This document shows, one piece after another, positions 36,013 to 48,000 of a stretch of 64,000 bases of DNA. Position 1 is the first letter of the stretch. Each line of letters begins with the position of its first letter. This DNA comes from Dipodascopsis uninucleata var. uninucleata. Its lineage: Eukaryota; Ascomycota; Lipomycetes; Lipomycetales; Lipomycetaceae. Location of the stretch: assembly GCA_030568195.1 (NCBI GenBank), contig JAJLTO010000001.1, positions 806,001 to 870,000 of the forward strand, read 5' to 3'. Made by a program: the position numbers and the translations under genes. Under the pieces are notes generated by a model. That model was not told the origin of the DNA, did no database searches, and saw only the letters and a program-made list of their open reading frames with translations.

Positions 36013-36365
36013 TTTCGATATATAGATGACACAATATTAAGTAGAACAGCTATTGGCAGAAAGACAAAGCAGACAGCTGTGCTGCCGCGAAAGGTTTGGT
36101 CAAAATTCAGGTTGACGAAGATATCTTCAATCTGCGAACAATAATGTAAATACGACTTCCTTTGTAGCCTGATTTCGTCTCGAATGAAGTTAAGATTGAA
36201 GGACGATTTAGGTTGTAAGTCGCGACTGATCTAGCAAACAAACTAATACAATAGCACGTAGCACACAGCCGAAGATTTTTGCACACCTACTGAGAGATAA
36301 ATTACTGGATTAGCAAGCTTGACTTTAGTTTAAGAACATTCCGATAATAAAAAAGCCAAAAAAAA

Positions 36366-36517
36366 TTATCAAGTGACCAATACAAAAAATCAGATAATAA
36401 GGAATGACGAGTGTGTATACCTTCTTCGCGCTGAATCACTATAGAACGGGATCCTTGAATAGCCACAAAACGTCGCAGATAAGAACTATCTCCACAAGAC
36501 CTAATGTTGACGATAAG
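36366..36517. promoter_or_regulatory. GATAA cluster upstream of ATG1
   Basis: TTATC at 36366-36370, GATAA at 36393-36397, and GATAAG at 36478-36483 and 36512-36517, all within about 150 bp, 350-505 bp from the ATG1 start. Fungal GATA factors bind HGATAR sites and control autophagy genes under nitrogen limitation. This is a candidate region only. Confidence 0.35.
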
Positions 36518-38038
36518 TGATTTACCAAAGAGAAAATAGCTTCCGTCCAACCCGTTCAAATTACAAATACGGTGACTGAAGCAAGACTGAAACTGATGAA
36601 ATCAAGTATATATATTCTTGTAATGCTGATACTAGTTATGTCAATATTTCCAGATGAAATGGCGGGATGGCGCCACCGATTAAAGTGTACAGTGGCCGCG
36701 CCTAAGTAAATGTACCACCAATCTGGTCTCTCCAAGAGTCGTCTGAGCAAATAAACTACACTTTACTTTCCTTTCCCTAGATATTTGCTTTAATCAGTTA
36801 TTGAAACCTCTAGTGGCTTCCATACAACGACTTCTTTATGTCGAGCTATAAAAAATGCAATGCATAGATACAAAAATGCGTTAAATCAAGTACTAATAAT
36901 AACCGGATAACATTCCATGTGACTCATGTACGTTATTAATGACGAGAATAAAAGTAGGAAGATATTGAACGTGTGCCTCAGCCACAGCGTTCGTAAGCTA
37001 GTCACGTGGACTCTACAACCTCTCCGAGAACATGGACGACGCGATTATGGCACAACTGTGACACAGTTTCGCATTACAACCACGCTTCCCAATCTCAATC
37101 ATTGTAGACGGGCCCAAAAAAGAAACAATACAGGACCCCGCCAGAAAGGAAAAAAGGAGTCACATTAACACACATAATGAAATATGTATATCCAACAAAG
37201 GCTATAGGAAAAAAAAAGAATCTCTAGACTCACCTCTAAATTCCGCGGATCTACAGTTATGCTATTAAGGAAAGCAAAATCCAGTGTTGACTATGATCGT
37301 AAAATGGGAATATTAATACTGGCGCCGCTGTATTACTAATCTTAAATTATTAAGGTCCCAACGATGATCAAGCGGTCTAATCCAATAACAAACAGCGGAT
37401 GCTGATGCGAACGTAGTGCACAGTGTTACTGCGACAGTAAAAGCTAGATCAAAGAGCTAATACAAAAGATCAATGACCAGTTATTGGCTGGACCGGTTAG
37501 AGAAGCTGAAGCGGGGTGATGCTGCTGCAGTGCTGGAAGCAATAACCCGCGACAAAAGCGACAGCAAACGCTGTTGAGGTTTAAAAGGCAACAACAGCCG
37601 CAATATCAGCCAAAAAGCACCACGAGACAGTTCACTAGTAATTGGAACCGGTCGATCGTACTTGTTCTGCAGACTAAATAATGACGCGCAGTCAAATCAG
37701 AATGCCCTACGGCGTACGGGACACACTTTGGATCGTCTGAAGTGAAACGCGATCGATGACAAACTACAGCTGAGCAGTTATACAATCACCAATTTAAATC
37801 CAGTGAAAGTCGCACTCAACACTATAGAATACTCTATTTTTCGTCGTTCACTCGTTCGCCGCTATTTGTTCCCTGATTCTCGTGAAAATACCACGTTGCG
37901 ACGGGCAAACACCAGCAAGGTACAGATAGTTATTCGACAATAACAAAATCGCTTAAACCACAAATGCCATTAATGCTGATGCACCAGAACACCGATTTGA
38001 CTTAGAGAAGATGAAAGACCGCTCAAAACTAAGGTACT

Positions 38039-38076
38039 GTCAACCACTAGGCTACAGGTCAACCACTAGGCTATAG
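38039..38076. repeat. 19-bp tandem duplication, two copies
   Basis: GTCAACCACTAGGCTACAG is followed directly by the same 19 bases with one C-to-T difference. It looks like a recent local slip or duplication in a gene-free stretch. Confidence 0.9.
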
Positions 38077-38676
38077 AAATCACTACTCAATGAGAGTAAC
38101 TAGACGCCCACGGACAGTTGCGTTGTTCTTTAAAGACACACAAGCAATAGCTAACGGCGCTTGTTCTGCCAATGATCTCTCTTGCTACTCGTTTTGTATG
38201 TTCTAGCACTGCCAGATCATGGACAAAAGGAAAGATTATGGTGAGATAATCACACAATATAGTAAATAGGAAGTCTGAACGTAATGTAAACGTACCAGAC
38301 AGTAGTGAAGGAAGGAGAAAATGGATGCCTGTTGGTGACGAAGAGAGAAATAGAGGATGGAGAAACAACCATAATATCCAGTTAGCAGTATTATAGTTAC
38401 ATGGATTGAACAAAACTAGTTAGCCAGCTAGCCAGAGTAAAAAAGCTAATACCTAGGAATGCGGGTTAAAGATACGGCAAGGCAAGGGTATTGTGGCTCT
38501 GTAGAGCCTACGAAGCTGTAGAAATTCTTAAATTAAATCTTAATCTCTGTTTATACTGAGTTTTAAGGGGTTTGTATTATATCGCCAGGTACAACTATCG
38601 GTGACAACGGCACGGTTTGAGACCCTCGTCTAGGAGGTAGAGACAAATTCGTCACTTTTATGCCATCGCATAGCAT

Positions 38677-38729
38677 GGCTTGGCCGAATAATATCTTGAC
38701 GAGATATTATTGTGGAAGCACGACAAGCC
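38677..38729. other. long hairpin (possible structured RNA or cruciform)
   Basis: A perfect 10-bp inverted repeat, AATAATATCT (38687-38696) and AGATATTATT (38702-38711), encloses a 5-nt loop. It is itself framed by GGCTTG (38677-38682) and CAAGCC (38724-38729), which pair. It lies in gene-free DNA, more than 2.4 kb from any gene. Confidence 0.6.
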
Positions 38730-41191
38730 GATTCTCATGGACTACTAGTACGATCTAGACTTTATGTGGATGTGAAGGCGGGACAAACAGGAAACAATTC
38801 TGGTTATCGTTGAGAGGTATCTTAGATGTCATAACGAGCTCTGTTTAGATATCTGCTATCCATACGTAACTAGGTTATTTGGCTATCTATCAGCTGCAGA
38901 GCAGCTAAGTACTTTGTCTCTACTTAGGAAGTGAAAGCAAGATTTATGCCTAACTTGCCGACCACTCTTACTTCGTGTACTGCATTTGCCGCCTCCATCT
39001 GGTTGATTCAATTACGAACATAGAGTTAATTGAATCATGCGTATCTCTTACTAACTAGTGGCTTATTTCTTTTTCTTCTTTCTGATTGCTTGTTTCTGAT
39101 GGTAGCTTCGCGCCTCATCTTCTGCATGCTTTGTTTTGACGAGCCGTAAAACATGTCCAGCTGATTAGTAAACCTGATCTTGATCAGATGCCAAAATCTT
39201 GTTGGTGACGCGTATGTTTTGTATTTCCTTGAGCAAGTGGTTTCAAGTATAGCATATTTTTTTAAACATGAGGCTACAAATAAGGTGTAAGTAGCTTGCT
39301 AGTTAGTTGCGAGCGCTATGACCTAAATTCAGAAATTACGCGATTTTGCTTTTCGGCAGTCACTTTAACTCGTGTTAATAATAATCTACGAATTGTTTGA
39401 AAGCATCGCAGTCTTGATATCAAATACTAGATAATTTCGTTCAGGATAAAACGAGCCTGATGTTCACAATTATGATTGCTCAGCTTGATCTACGTCAATG
39501 TTATATATAGTCTTGGCCTTGATCCTCTATGTGATAGATAAAGAGATAAGCAAATTGAGCCATAAAGAGGTGGAGAATTATTAGAATGATCCGCAATGAT
39601 ATACTGTGCGGCTTATACCTCTGTTCCATTATTAGTTACGATCATATTCCGAATGAACTCGGATCGCGGCACAGAAACTGTCCTTTTGATCAGCATTGTA
39701 TCGCAACTTAATAGATCACAAAATAAAATGGTGCGAGAGAATGCTGTTGACCTTGTATCTTCAAGATACAGGAATGGTAATAAAAGCAGGAGGTTAATGA
39801 AATCTTTACATTGCAAATGGCAGCAGTATCTATACTTAAAGCTATGACCGAACGCTGCCATTGGACGGCTCCCATGGCAGCTACGTATCACCAGTCAACC
39901 ATTCTTTCTGTTTCACGACTTCGTTTCTTTTTATTTCAGTTTTCTGTGGTCCTAGAGTCTTTTGCAAGTACTATTTATTCCTGCTATATTACTACACTAT
40001 GGTTGGCTAGCCGGCACATGCCTGCATCATTTTCATAGACATGATATTCGCCTGTGCTTAGAAGAATCTTTAACTTTTATTTCCACTAATGCACACCGTA
40101 GAGCACGCCTTCTCAGAGTCTCTTTATTACAGAGTGCAACTTTAATCAAGATATTTGTAGAAGTGTTTTCCGTTTTGGAGAATATTACTGAGGAGTAGAT
40201 GTTACTGTGATAGTAGTAGCGGTATGGCTATTTCTGCCTCTAAAAAGTTTTCCTTAGACTCCATATTTATTAGTATTTATTAGTCTAAAACTTGTGATGT
40301 GCCTAGTGCCATCGCTAGAGCAGTGAATTCCAATCCAATAAGGATATGGCTAGTCTTGCTCTACTGTCAAAAGACCCGCCGAGCCGTTTCATGATGATTT
40401 GTCCCGTCAGTGCATTCAATCTACTGGTTGACTCGCAATCTAGTTATTAGCCAATATAGATCAAGAAAATTTCTCAATATCTGGCATAGTACTTCTCTTT
40501 GACTCTTTTTTACGGAGGTATGCCACAACAGTTCGTTTTGTAGTTCTGGTAGGCGAGAATCAAATACATTTAAAGAAAGGGATTTTCAGAAATAAGTCGC
40601 AAATATATGTCGTAATAAGTGCTTTACGGAACTAATGAGTATACATACAAAAAAAAAGAGCAAAGAGATTCTATTAAAACTACATACTATTACGTATACC
40701 GATGTTTCTGGATCAAGGGACAATATGTCATCGGTCGAAAATTCTCGTCATTACGAAAATGATTGAGAACTCGAACTCACATAGAGTCCAACGGATCAGA
40801 CAAATTCATAAGAAATAAGCTTGTTATTTCTTGCTTTTGTTCATTGATATAGCAGAGCAATATGACATGACACTTGTGGGTAAACGAAAGTACATGCATC
40901 AAACTCTGCATTCAAAAAGATAAAATAAACCCCGTGCACTATTAAACGAAATTAATTGAAGTCTGGTATCAACTATCTTTGGGATGAGATAAAAGTTCTA
41001 CTGAAAGTAGATAAAAAGAAAGAATACTTAAAATTAAGATTTCCATGCCATAAACTCCAATACAAAATCTAACAAAGAGAAAGATAATATTATAATACAG
41101 TCGTCGAAACGTCCAGTATAAGCCTAAACTGTAATGACCCATACTTGTAAGTTCGATGAAGATTGCGCACTAAAGAATACGCACGCAACGG

Positions 41192-43266
41192 CTATTGTAC
41201 GGTTTTACGCGCAACATATTTTGCTTGTGCTGCCTCATGCCTGTTCAAAATGTCAGTTATAAATACCTATTAAGTAGAATCAGTAGTGGTAAATTAGAGC
41301 TAAACATACCTTCTAAGCTCATCTGGTATTTTACTAAGACTGCTCTCAGAAAGCATCTGCCTTAGAGGATAAAACGTGTCTGCGTCGTCGTTTGATAAAA
41401 ATGTAATAGCGACACCAGACTTGCCTGCTCTACCTGTTCGTCCAATTCTGTGAGTATAATCTTCAATATTCTTTGCCATATTGAAATTAAGTACTAAACT
41501 GACGTCTGGCACATCAATACCTCTACCTGCCAGATCAGTTGCCACTAAAGCTTCGGCCTCTCCATCTCTCAGCTGCTTCAAAGCATGTTCTCGCTGATCT
41601 TGAGATTTACCGCCATGTAGTGTTACTGCTCGCCAGCCTATCCTATTAAGCTCACGTGCAACCATATCGCAGCTCTTCTTAATATTCACGAACACGATAA
41701 CAGGAGCCTTGAACTCTCCAGAGTTAAGAATCTCACCCATTCGCCTTTTCTTTTTCTCCTCTGTGGATACAAACTCGACACGCTGCTCAACAGTCTGTAC
41801 TGCTTGACCAGCATTTCCAATGATAACTGTAGCGGGCCTTCGCAAGTATTGTCGTGCAATTCGTTCAATAGCAGGAGGCATAGTTGCTGTGTACATCATG
41901 GTTTGTCGATATCTCTCCTTGCCACCCATAAACTTTGACATTAATTGAACATTCTCCGCATCTTCATTATCTGGCTTAACATTTGTGACGGGCAGTGCAT
42001 CAAGAATCTTATTGACTTGCTCCTCAAAACCAAGATCAATCATACGGTCTGCTTCATCCATAATGACATAACAACACTGACCTAAAACAAGAACACGTCT
42101 TTCAATACAATCGACAAGGCGACCTGGTGTAGCGATAACAATTTCCGCACCTCCCTGCAAATTTAATGACTGTTCAGCAATAGTATGTCCTCCAACAATT
42201 GAGACACATCTAAAACCCAATGGACGGCAGAACTTATTAGTCTCTTGTTCAATCTGCTGAGCCAATTCACGAGTCGGCGCAAGAATAATAGCATATGGAC
42301 CATCGGCCTTCGTAATTTCATTGAGTACTGGTAATTCTATGATATATGAAAGCAGAGGGAGAATAAAACTAGCTGTTTTGCCACTTCCGGTTTCGGCCAC
42401 TCCAATAACATCTCTACACGAAAGAGCAATAGGAATAGCAGCTCTCTGAATTGCAGATGGTTCTTTATAGCCAACTTCATGGACAACTTTCAATATTTCT
42501 GGTGGAAGACCTGACTCATCCCATGATCTCATAGGATTGGGTACAGTTCCACCTTTAGTTGAAATATTAAAGTCCTCCTTAAAGATACGCCAGTCTCGCT
42601 CTCTCATCTTGTCTAGTGGTTTCTCACTCCAGTGCATGTTATCCCAGTCATTAATCTTTTTCTTCTTCTGGAATCCTTTCAACTCTTCAGTCCTGCGCCT
42701 TATCTCCTCTTCCTCAGCCTTGCGCTTGAGATCTGTCGCCGATGGTGCAGCGCCTTGATATATAGGATCATAGTCAGCAGAGGTATCATCAGTTGCGTTC
42801 CAGTCGAACGTGAACTTTCTTTCCGATGTCTTACGACGCTTTTGACGTCTGGCCTCTACAATTCCCATATATCTCTCACGCATAATCTTCTGGGTGGGAT
42901 CACTAGACTCTTCTAGATCCTCCTTTTTCCTTCTATGGCGATCGGTGTCAGAAGAGACATTACTACCTTTATGAAATCTATTTGAACTTTGAGTTCGTCC
43001 TGTATTCATACCACCAGCGCCATTAGTCGGAGGAGTCGAGCTAATAGACTGTCTAGCTTCGCGATCCTTTGCCAATTTCTCCAATGCCAAAGTTTGTCGC
43101 TCCTTTTTGGACAAAAATCTAGGCTATTTCTAGTCAGCCTTCAGAAAAATTGTTAACACTTACACATAGGAAACGCACATACCTTCTTTAAGTCCTCTTC
43201 CTGCTGCTTCTTCTTTTGGAGTAGCTCTTCCACAGAAAAAGGCCCCCTGCGTACTTCTGTAACCAT
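41192..43266 (-). CDS. PRP28: DEAD-box RNA helicase Prp28 (DDX23)
   Basis: A spliceosomal helicase of about 648 residues that displaces U1 from the 5' splice site so that U6 can bind. Exons are 43266-43183, 43123-41310 and 41240-41192. The N-terminus has FSVEELLQKKK and the family's PRFLSKKERQTLALEKL, then a charged Arg/Glu region. The helicase core shows Q motif PSAIQRAAIP, Walker A AETGSGKT (Lys277), PTRELAQQ, TPGRLVD, DEAD at 384-387, YTATM in place of SAT, and VI HRIGRTGRAG. The third exon supplies the usual HEAAQAKY end. It is complete and apparently active. It is divergent from MEX67 across 504 bp. Confidence 0.95.
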
Positions 43267-43770
43267 TATTATACTTGAAATCAGATTTTCCAATGACTAG
43301 ATGAAAACGTCAGAATGTTGTAAACTCCTTCAGAAGAGAAATGATCTGAAGAACGAAAACGAAAAATTAAGAAAAAATGAAAAGTGTAAAAAAAGTGATC
43401 ACTAAGTTCTAATTTTTAATCACGTGACGAGACGTTTCGATTTGTTTTTTTTCTTGAGTTCGGAGAGCTCGAAAAAATTGTTCTGCATAGAATTATACAG
43501 ATCTTCATTTCTTAACATAGATCTATAGCACTTTAAGACAATTTTATTTTGTATAATTGATTGACGGATATATGTTTACTATTCTAGCAGAGGAATCTGA
43601 TTAGTAGCCAAAAGAGTAGTGATCATAGAGGTAGACTTGCAAAATCTTTTGGAACACTAGAGAATAGGAGCCGGTTCACTAGTCAACAGATTCCATCGCC
43701 AACGGAGCGGCTATAACAGTACACTAAAGAAAGTTCAAGACTGCAATATAGTCCATTCTGGCTATCTAAA
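43267..43770. promoter_or_regulatory. bidirectional promoter region, PRP28 / MEX67
   Basis: A 504-bp spacer. It contains a perfect Cbf1-type site and several oligo-A/T runs near the PRP28 side. I looked here for exons of a Mex67 N-terminal RNP domain and found only stop-broken frames. Confidence 0.6.
43419..43428. promoter_or_regulatory. Cbf1-type E-box ATCACGTGAC
   Basis: It matches the consensus RTCACRTGAY at all ten positions. It lies 153 bp from the PRP28 ATG and 343 bp from the MEX67 ATG. bHLH factors of the Cbf1 class bind it in yeasts. Confidence 0.5.
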
Positions 43771-45048
43771 ATGCAACAAAATAATAATCGAGGAACGCAA
43801 GATACAATTACTGTGCTCAAGACATTTTTGTTCAGTAGATTCAATGCAGCGAACAAGTTGCTGGATCTTCAGGGCATGTACACAGACCCTTTCCTGCAGC
43901 AGAATGGACTATTTGCAACGCCAACGACGACTTCAAAAATGTTTCCTGCTCTGATGAAAATAGCTGCAATGGAACAGCAGCTTCGCGATGTGGAGAGCGT
44001 TAATTTGGCAGCAAATCAGCTACAAGATGTCGCTGCGGTTACAACATTAGCTCAGACATATCCTAATCTCAAAAATTTGTCACTTGCGAATAATATGATT
44101 TCGCAATGGCGAAATTTGGATCCTTGGAGACACAAGTTCCGAGAACTGAGAGAACTTATTCTTGTGGGGAATCCTATTGCATCTTCTAATAACTATAGAT
44201 CTGAAATAATTAGACGCTTTCCAAGCTTAAAAATGCTGGACGGACAAGTGATCGAGGGCCTGAACATGCCAGATCCATTCAGATCTGGCGGCAAGGCTCC
44301 AAATACATTTGCAGCGAACATAAAGAAGCTACCTGTAGCTACTAAGCAAAGTTTTTTTGAAACTGAAGAGGTTCAGCGAATAGTAATGGAATTTTTAGGA
44401 ACGTAAGTAGTTATATCGAAAGTATTTTATATCAGACTAGTTGTCACTACTTTGAATACGCCATGTATGTTGACAATAGATACTAAATTGCTATTGTCTA
44501 GGTTTTTTAATGTTTATGACAGCGATCGTAGCCAGCTCATGCCTGTTTATGATAATTTGTCACTATTTTCAATCTCTGTCAACACAAACGCGCCTCGTGA
44601 GCAGCAACCTGGACATGCGGTCCAGAATTGGAGCGCGTACATTCCACTATCTCGAAATTTGACTAGAATAACAGCTACTAATGGTAGAGTTAATCGACTT
44701 GCAGTAGGTCAGAGCCAGATTATGGAGCTTCTAAGAAAAATTCCAGCTAGCAAGCATGATTTGATGTCCCCAGAGAAATTTGCAATAGACGCGTGGACGC
44801 GTAGAGACCTACGATCCGAAGGGGACACCGGCCTCTTTGTAATAATTCATGGTGAATTTGAAGAAGCCATGGTGAATCCTCGACCAGGGATGCAGCCAAT
44901 GAAGCGAAGTTTTGATAGATCGCTACTTCTTCTTCCTGACATGTCGAATGGACGCATTCTAGTTGTGTCTGACATGCTAACAGTTCGACCATGGGCTGGT
45001 ACTCGAGCATGGATTCCACGACAAAGCAGAGGCAGTATGGTGCGATAA
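43771..45048 (+). CDS. MEX67: mRNA export receptor Mex67, LRR plus NTF2-like core
   Basis: Exons are 43771-44402 and 44502-45048, giving 392 residues; yeast Mex67 has 599. The protein starts at the sequence that follows the RNP domain in yeast (QDTITVLKTFLFSRFN..KLLDLQGM). It continues with SKMFPALMKIA and the leucine-rich repeats VESVNLAANQLQD, YPNLKNLSLANN and ELRELILVGNPI. The NTF2-like domain (about 200-380, FFNVYDSDRSQLMPVYD, LVVSDMLTVRPW) would pair with Mtr2. The usual N-terminal RNA-binding RNP fold and the C-terminal FG-binding UBA domain are both absent: upstream frames are blocked and downstream sequence has no UBA-like exon. The core is well conserved and so probably functional. 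It transports mRNPs through nuclear pores. Missed exons cannot be fully excluded. Confidence 0.88.
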
Positions 45049-48000
45049 ATGTCTTTTTCGCAGGCTTTATTCGTGACCATGAATGGTACACTCCTCATTA
45101 ATGACGCTATATGACTATTAAGGCTTCGTGTTTAGGAAGGACATCATAGTTCGATGAATCACAATTTCAGAGACAGTATATTTACATGTAACAAAATTAT
45201 AACAGCAAGCATATTCATGTAATATGCGTATATCTATACACCAGGTATAGAGCAATCAACTTTGTTTTTGTCTATTAGATCCATTAGGACAAAAAGGTCT
45301 CGTTTAGGAGATTAGGACGCTCTGAAATTTTTGGATACGATTTCTGCAGCTCTGAACGTTTCCAATTGCGACCTATATGTATTAACTAAAAAGAAATAAA
45401 TGATATAAAGCGGTGTTTACTGGCATGATTTTTATTATCAATATCATTAGTATTAATATTTATGTAAAAAAATTAACGGGGCATGAAGTGGAAGTGGTGA
45501 AAAAGAAAAGAGAAGACGGTAAAATAGTTAGAAGCTCGTTATTTCGAAGTCAGGTGTTTTCGGTATGCAGCTGCAAAATAGCATGAAGGCATGAACTCTG
45601 TACCTTTCTTCAGTTATGTAGGGTGGTGTTTAAGTAATCTTTTAGTAGAGAATACTTGCTAATGGTGTATAGTAGTCAAAGACAATTTATTGGTGGTAGA
45701 TCTAGATTTAGTCTCCTCGCAAAAAGGTAGGTATTCAAAATCCTTGCTAAATTTTGTATATTACATTCTTCCCGGGATTTTAGTCGCGCATGTCCGTACT
45801 ACCTTGGCAATGCGGGGGATATGGCCATTACCCTAAAGATTGTTCTTATTATTGTAGCTATAAGAAGGCTGCAAAGCTGTTTCATGACCCCAGAACTTAG
45901 GCGGCATTCTGCTCTGCGATGATCTACAGAATGCTTGTCTGCATAGCAGATATGACAGCTTAGGGAAAATCAAATAACGCGCCAAACGCAAGAATTGTCT
46001 TATTTATTTGTAATCCATAGCGCTTAATATGTAGTGGACCCAATTTCAGCCAGAAAAGTATGCAATAGTCAAATGAATACTCCAGCAAGTATAATAACAT
46101 AGTAAGAAAGGCCCACTACTCGTACGTTTCATGGGTACATGTGCAAACTTGACGCTACTATCAGCTAAAAATTTGCAACTCAGTATTCCTAATTTTATTC
46201 CTGTAATAACAAGTTCGAAAGAGCTTAAAAATACACTTGCCACGACATTGCAGCTATCTGAGACTCGCTGTCAAGTTACCAATCCTGGCGGAAGCATTTC
46301 CGGACATAACTTTAAAATTCATATATTGAATCTTAATTAAGATAAAAACGTTAAGCTTATTCTTAAGCGCTTGACTGCAAAAAGTCTAAAGTCATTTATC
46401 CTATGTTAGGCACAGCTGGCAAACAGTAACTACAACAAAGCTGCTGCAGTATTACATTATTACTATGCGTACGTAAATGCGCTGCTGAGGCTTATCCACA
46501 GGCGTTGCGATAATGAGGTGACGCTATTATGACAAAAAGCTGTCAGCGCAAAGATCTACAGTATCCAATAGAGATCCGTACAAGGTCATGCAAGTAGCAT
46601 TTTAAAAATTTCATGGCAATGCTACAATTTCATGCCTGGAAACTAATGCCATAGCACGCTTAAGTGCAGCTCTTTCTTTGCATGAGACAAAGGTGCTATT
46701 TCATTTAAGTCAGATATGATCGCTTGTACTTATTACATACAACCAGGTAAACTAGGTAAACTACTCGAAGCTGCACGCTCAAGAATTATGAAAAAAGGGG
46801 GAGCTCTTCCACAATCTATCTGCAAGTATCATTAGAGAACTTCAATGAAGTACTAGTTTACTCTAAATATTGCGATCATTAATTGGGGGACCCCTCCATG
46901 ATCATGGCCCTATACTATTCGATGCCAGTTCCATTATATTTTTCTAATACCTCATAGATAGGTGAGCTGGTATATCGTTCAATAGTATGAATAATATTTC
47001 CGGTGAATCGTGGCCAAACTTCGTCACATTCATGACCCAGTAATTGTGCGTGTTACGTATTACTAGACGTTTCGATTGCGACTTTGTGCGGAGAATACAT
47101 GGATTTCATTTTATTTTAGGTCGCACCAAAGGAAGTCTTTTTTCCAATGTCCGAGAAAGTTCTAGCGGACTGTGACAAAATACTGCGCGTCGATACTGGG
47201 CGCTCGTAGTTGATACCCAAGCGAGCTTGGTATATTGCCTGGTACGAGCACTTATAGAGAAGGCAGCCTATGGACAAGGAATTGCCAGTGAAGATAATTA
47301 GACAACCACTAGTAGTACATATTGCTGTATATCCTACTCTACAGTAATCAGTTTCTAAATTTTCTATGCGGCTAACGCGTTGTCATTAAGATGAGAGAAG
47401 TAAGCGAGTGAGCTGGTAGTATCCTAACAGAAAACAAAAATTTAGACTGGACGACCCAAGTTGTAGCATGGAACACTCCCATTTATTATATATGGTAAAT
47501 GATTTTACACACTTTCGCGCTGCCTATTCTTCGGGCCGCAAACGGCGTTCACTACCAATGGGCTACGCACCTACTTGGCATCGTAAATATTGCCTCAAAT
47601 ACTGCGCCTGTAACTGGCATGCGCTATCAACACGCCAGTACTTTTTGTGTTGACCGTAGTGAATCAAATAGAGTATCAGCCCCAATAGTATATCATAGTT
47701 TGGTAAAAAATTACGACCGCTGTCGTACTGCCTTCAATACTGAGACCGGTGATTATATTTGCACCGCCTGGATGAGTCTGTCATCAAAATGTATGACAAT
47801 GCAACCACGAGAGGAACCTACGGACTACCTACGTACTAATACTCACACAAACGTAGCACTGAAGAGTTAAATCATCAACAGGGAAACCCTCTGATGAATT
47901 ATGAAGGTTTAGCACCATTTTATTTGCAATATACCAAATTCTTGTTGCCATCCGATTTAATATCCGTATACGGTCTCATTGCTTCACTTCTTGATGACCC

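Larger units (their letters stand above)
36013..41191. other. 5.2 kb without a recognisable gene
   Basis: The region between the ATG1 start and the PRP28 end. The ATG1-proximal 500 bp carries several GATAA motifs. Other visible items are a CACGTG at 37002-37007, a 19-bp tandem duplication at 38039-38076 and a strong hairpin at 38677-38729. Open frames are short and unlike known proteins. I recognised no tRNA or transposon domain. Confidence 0.45.
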
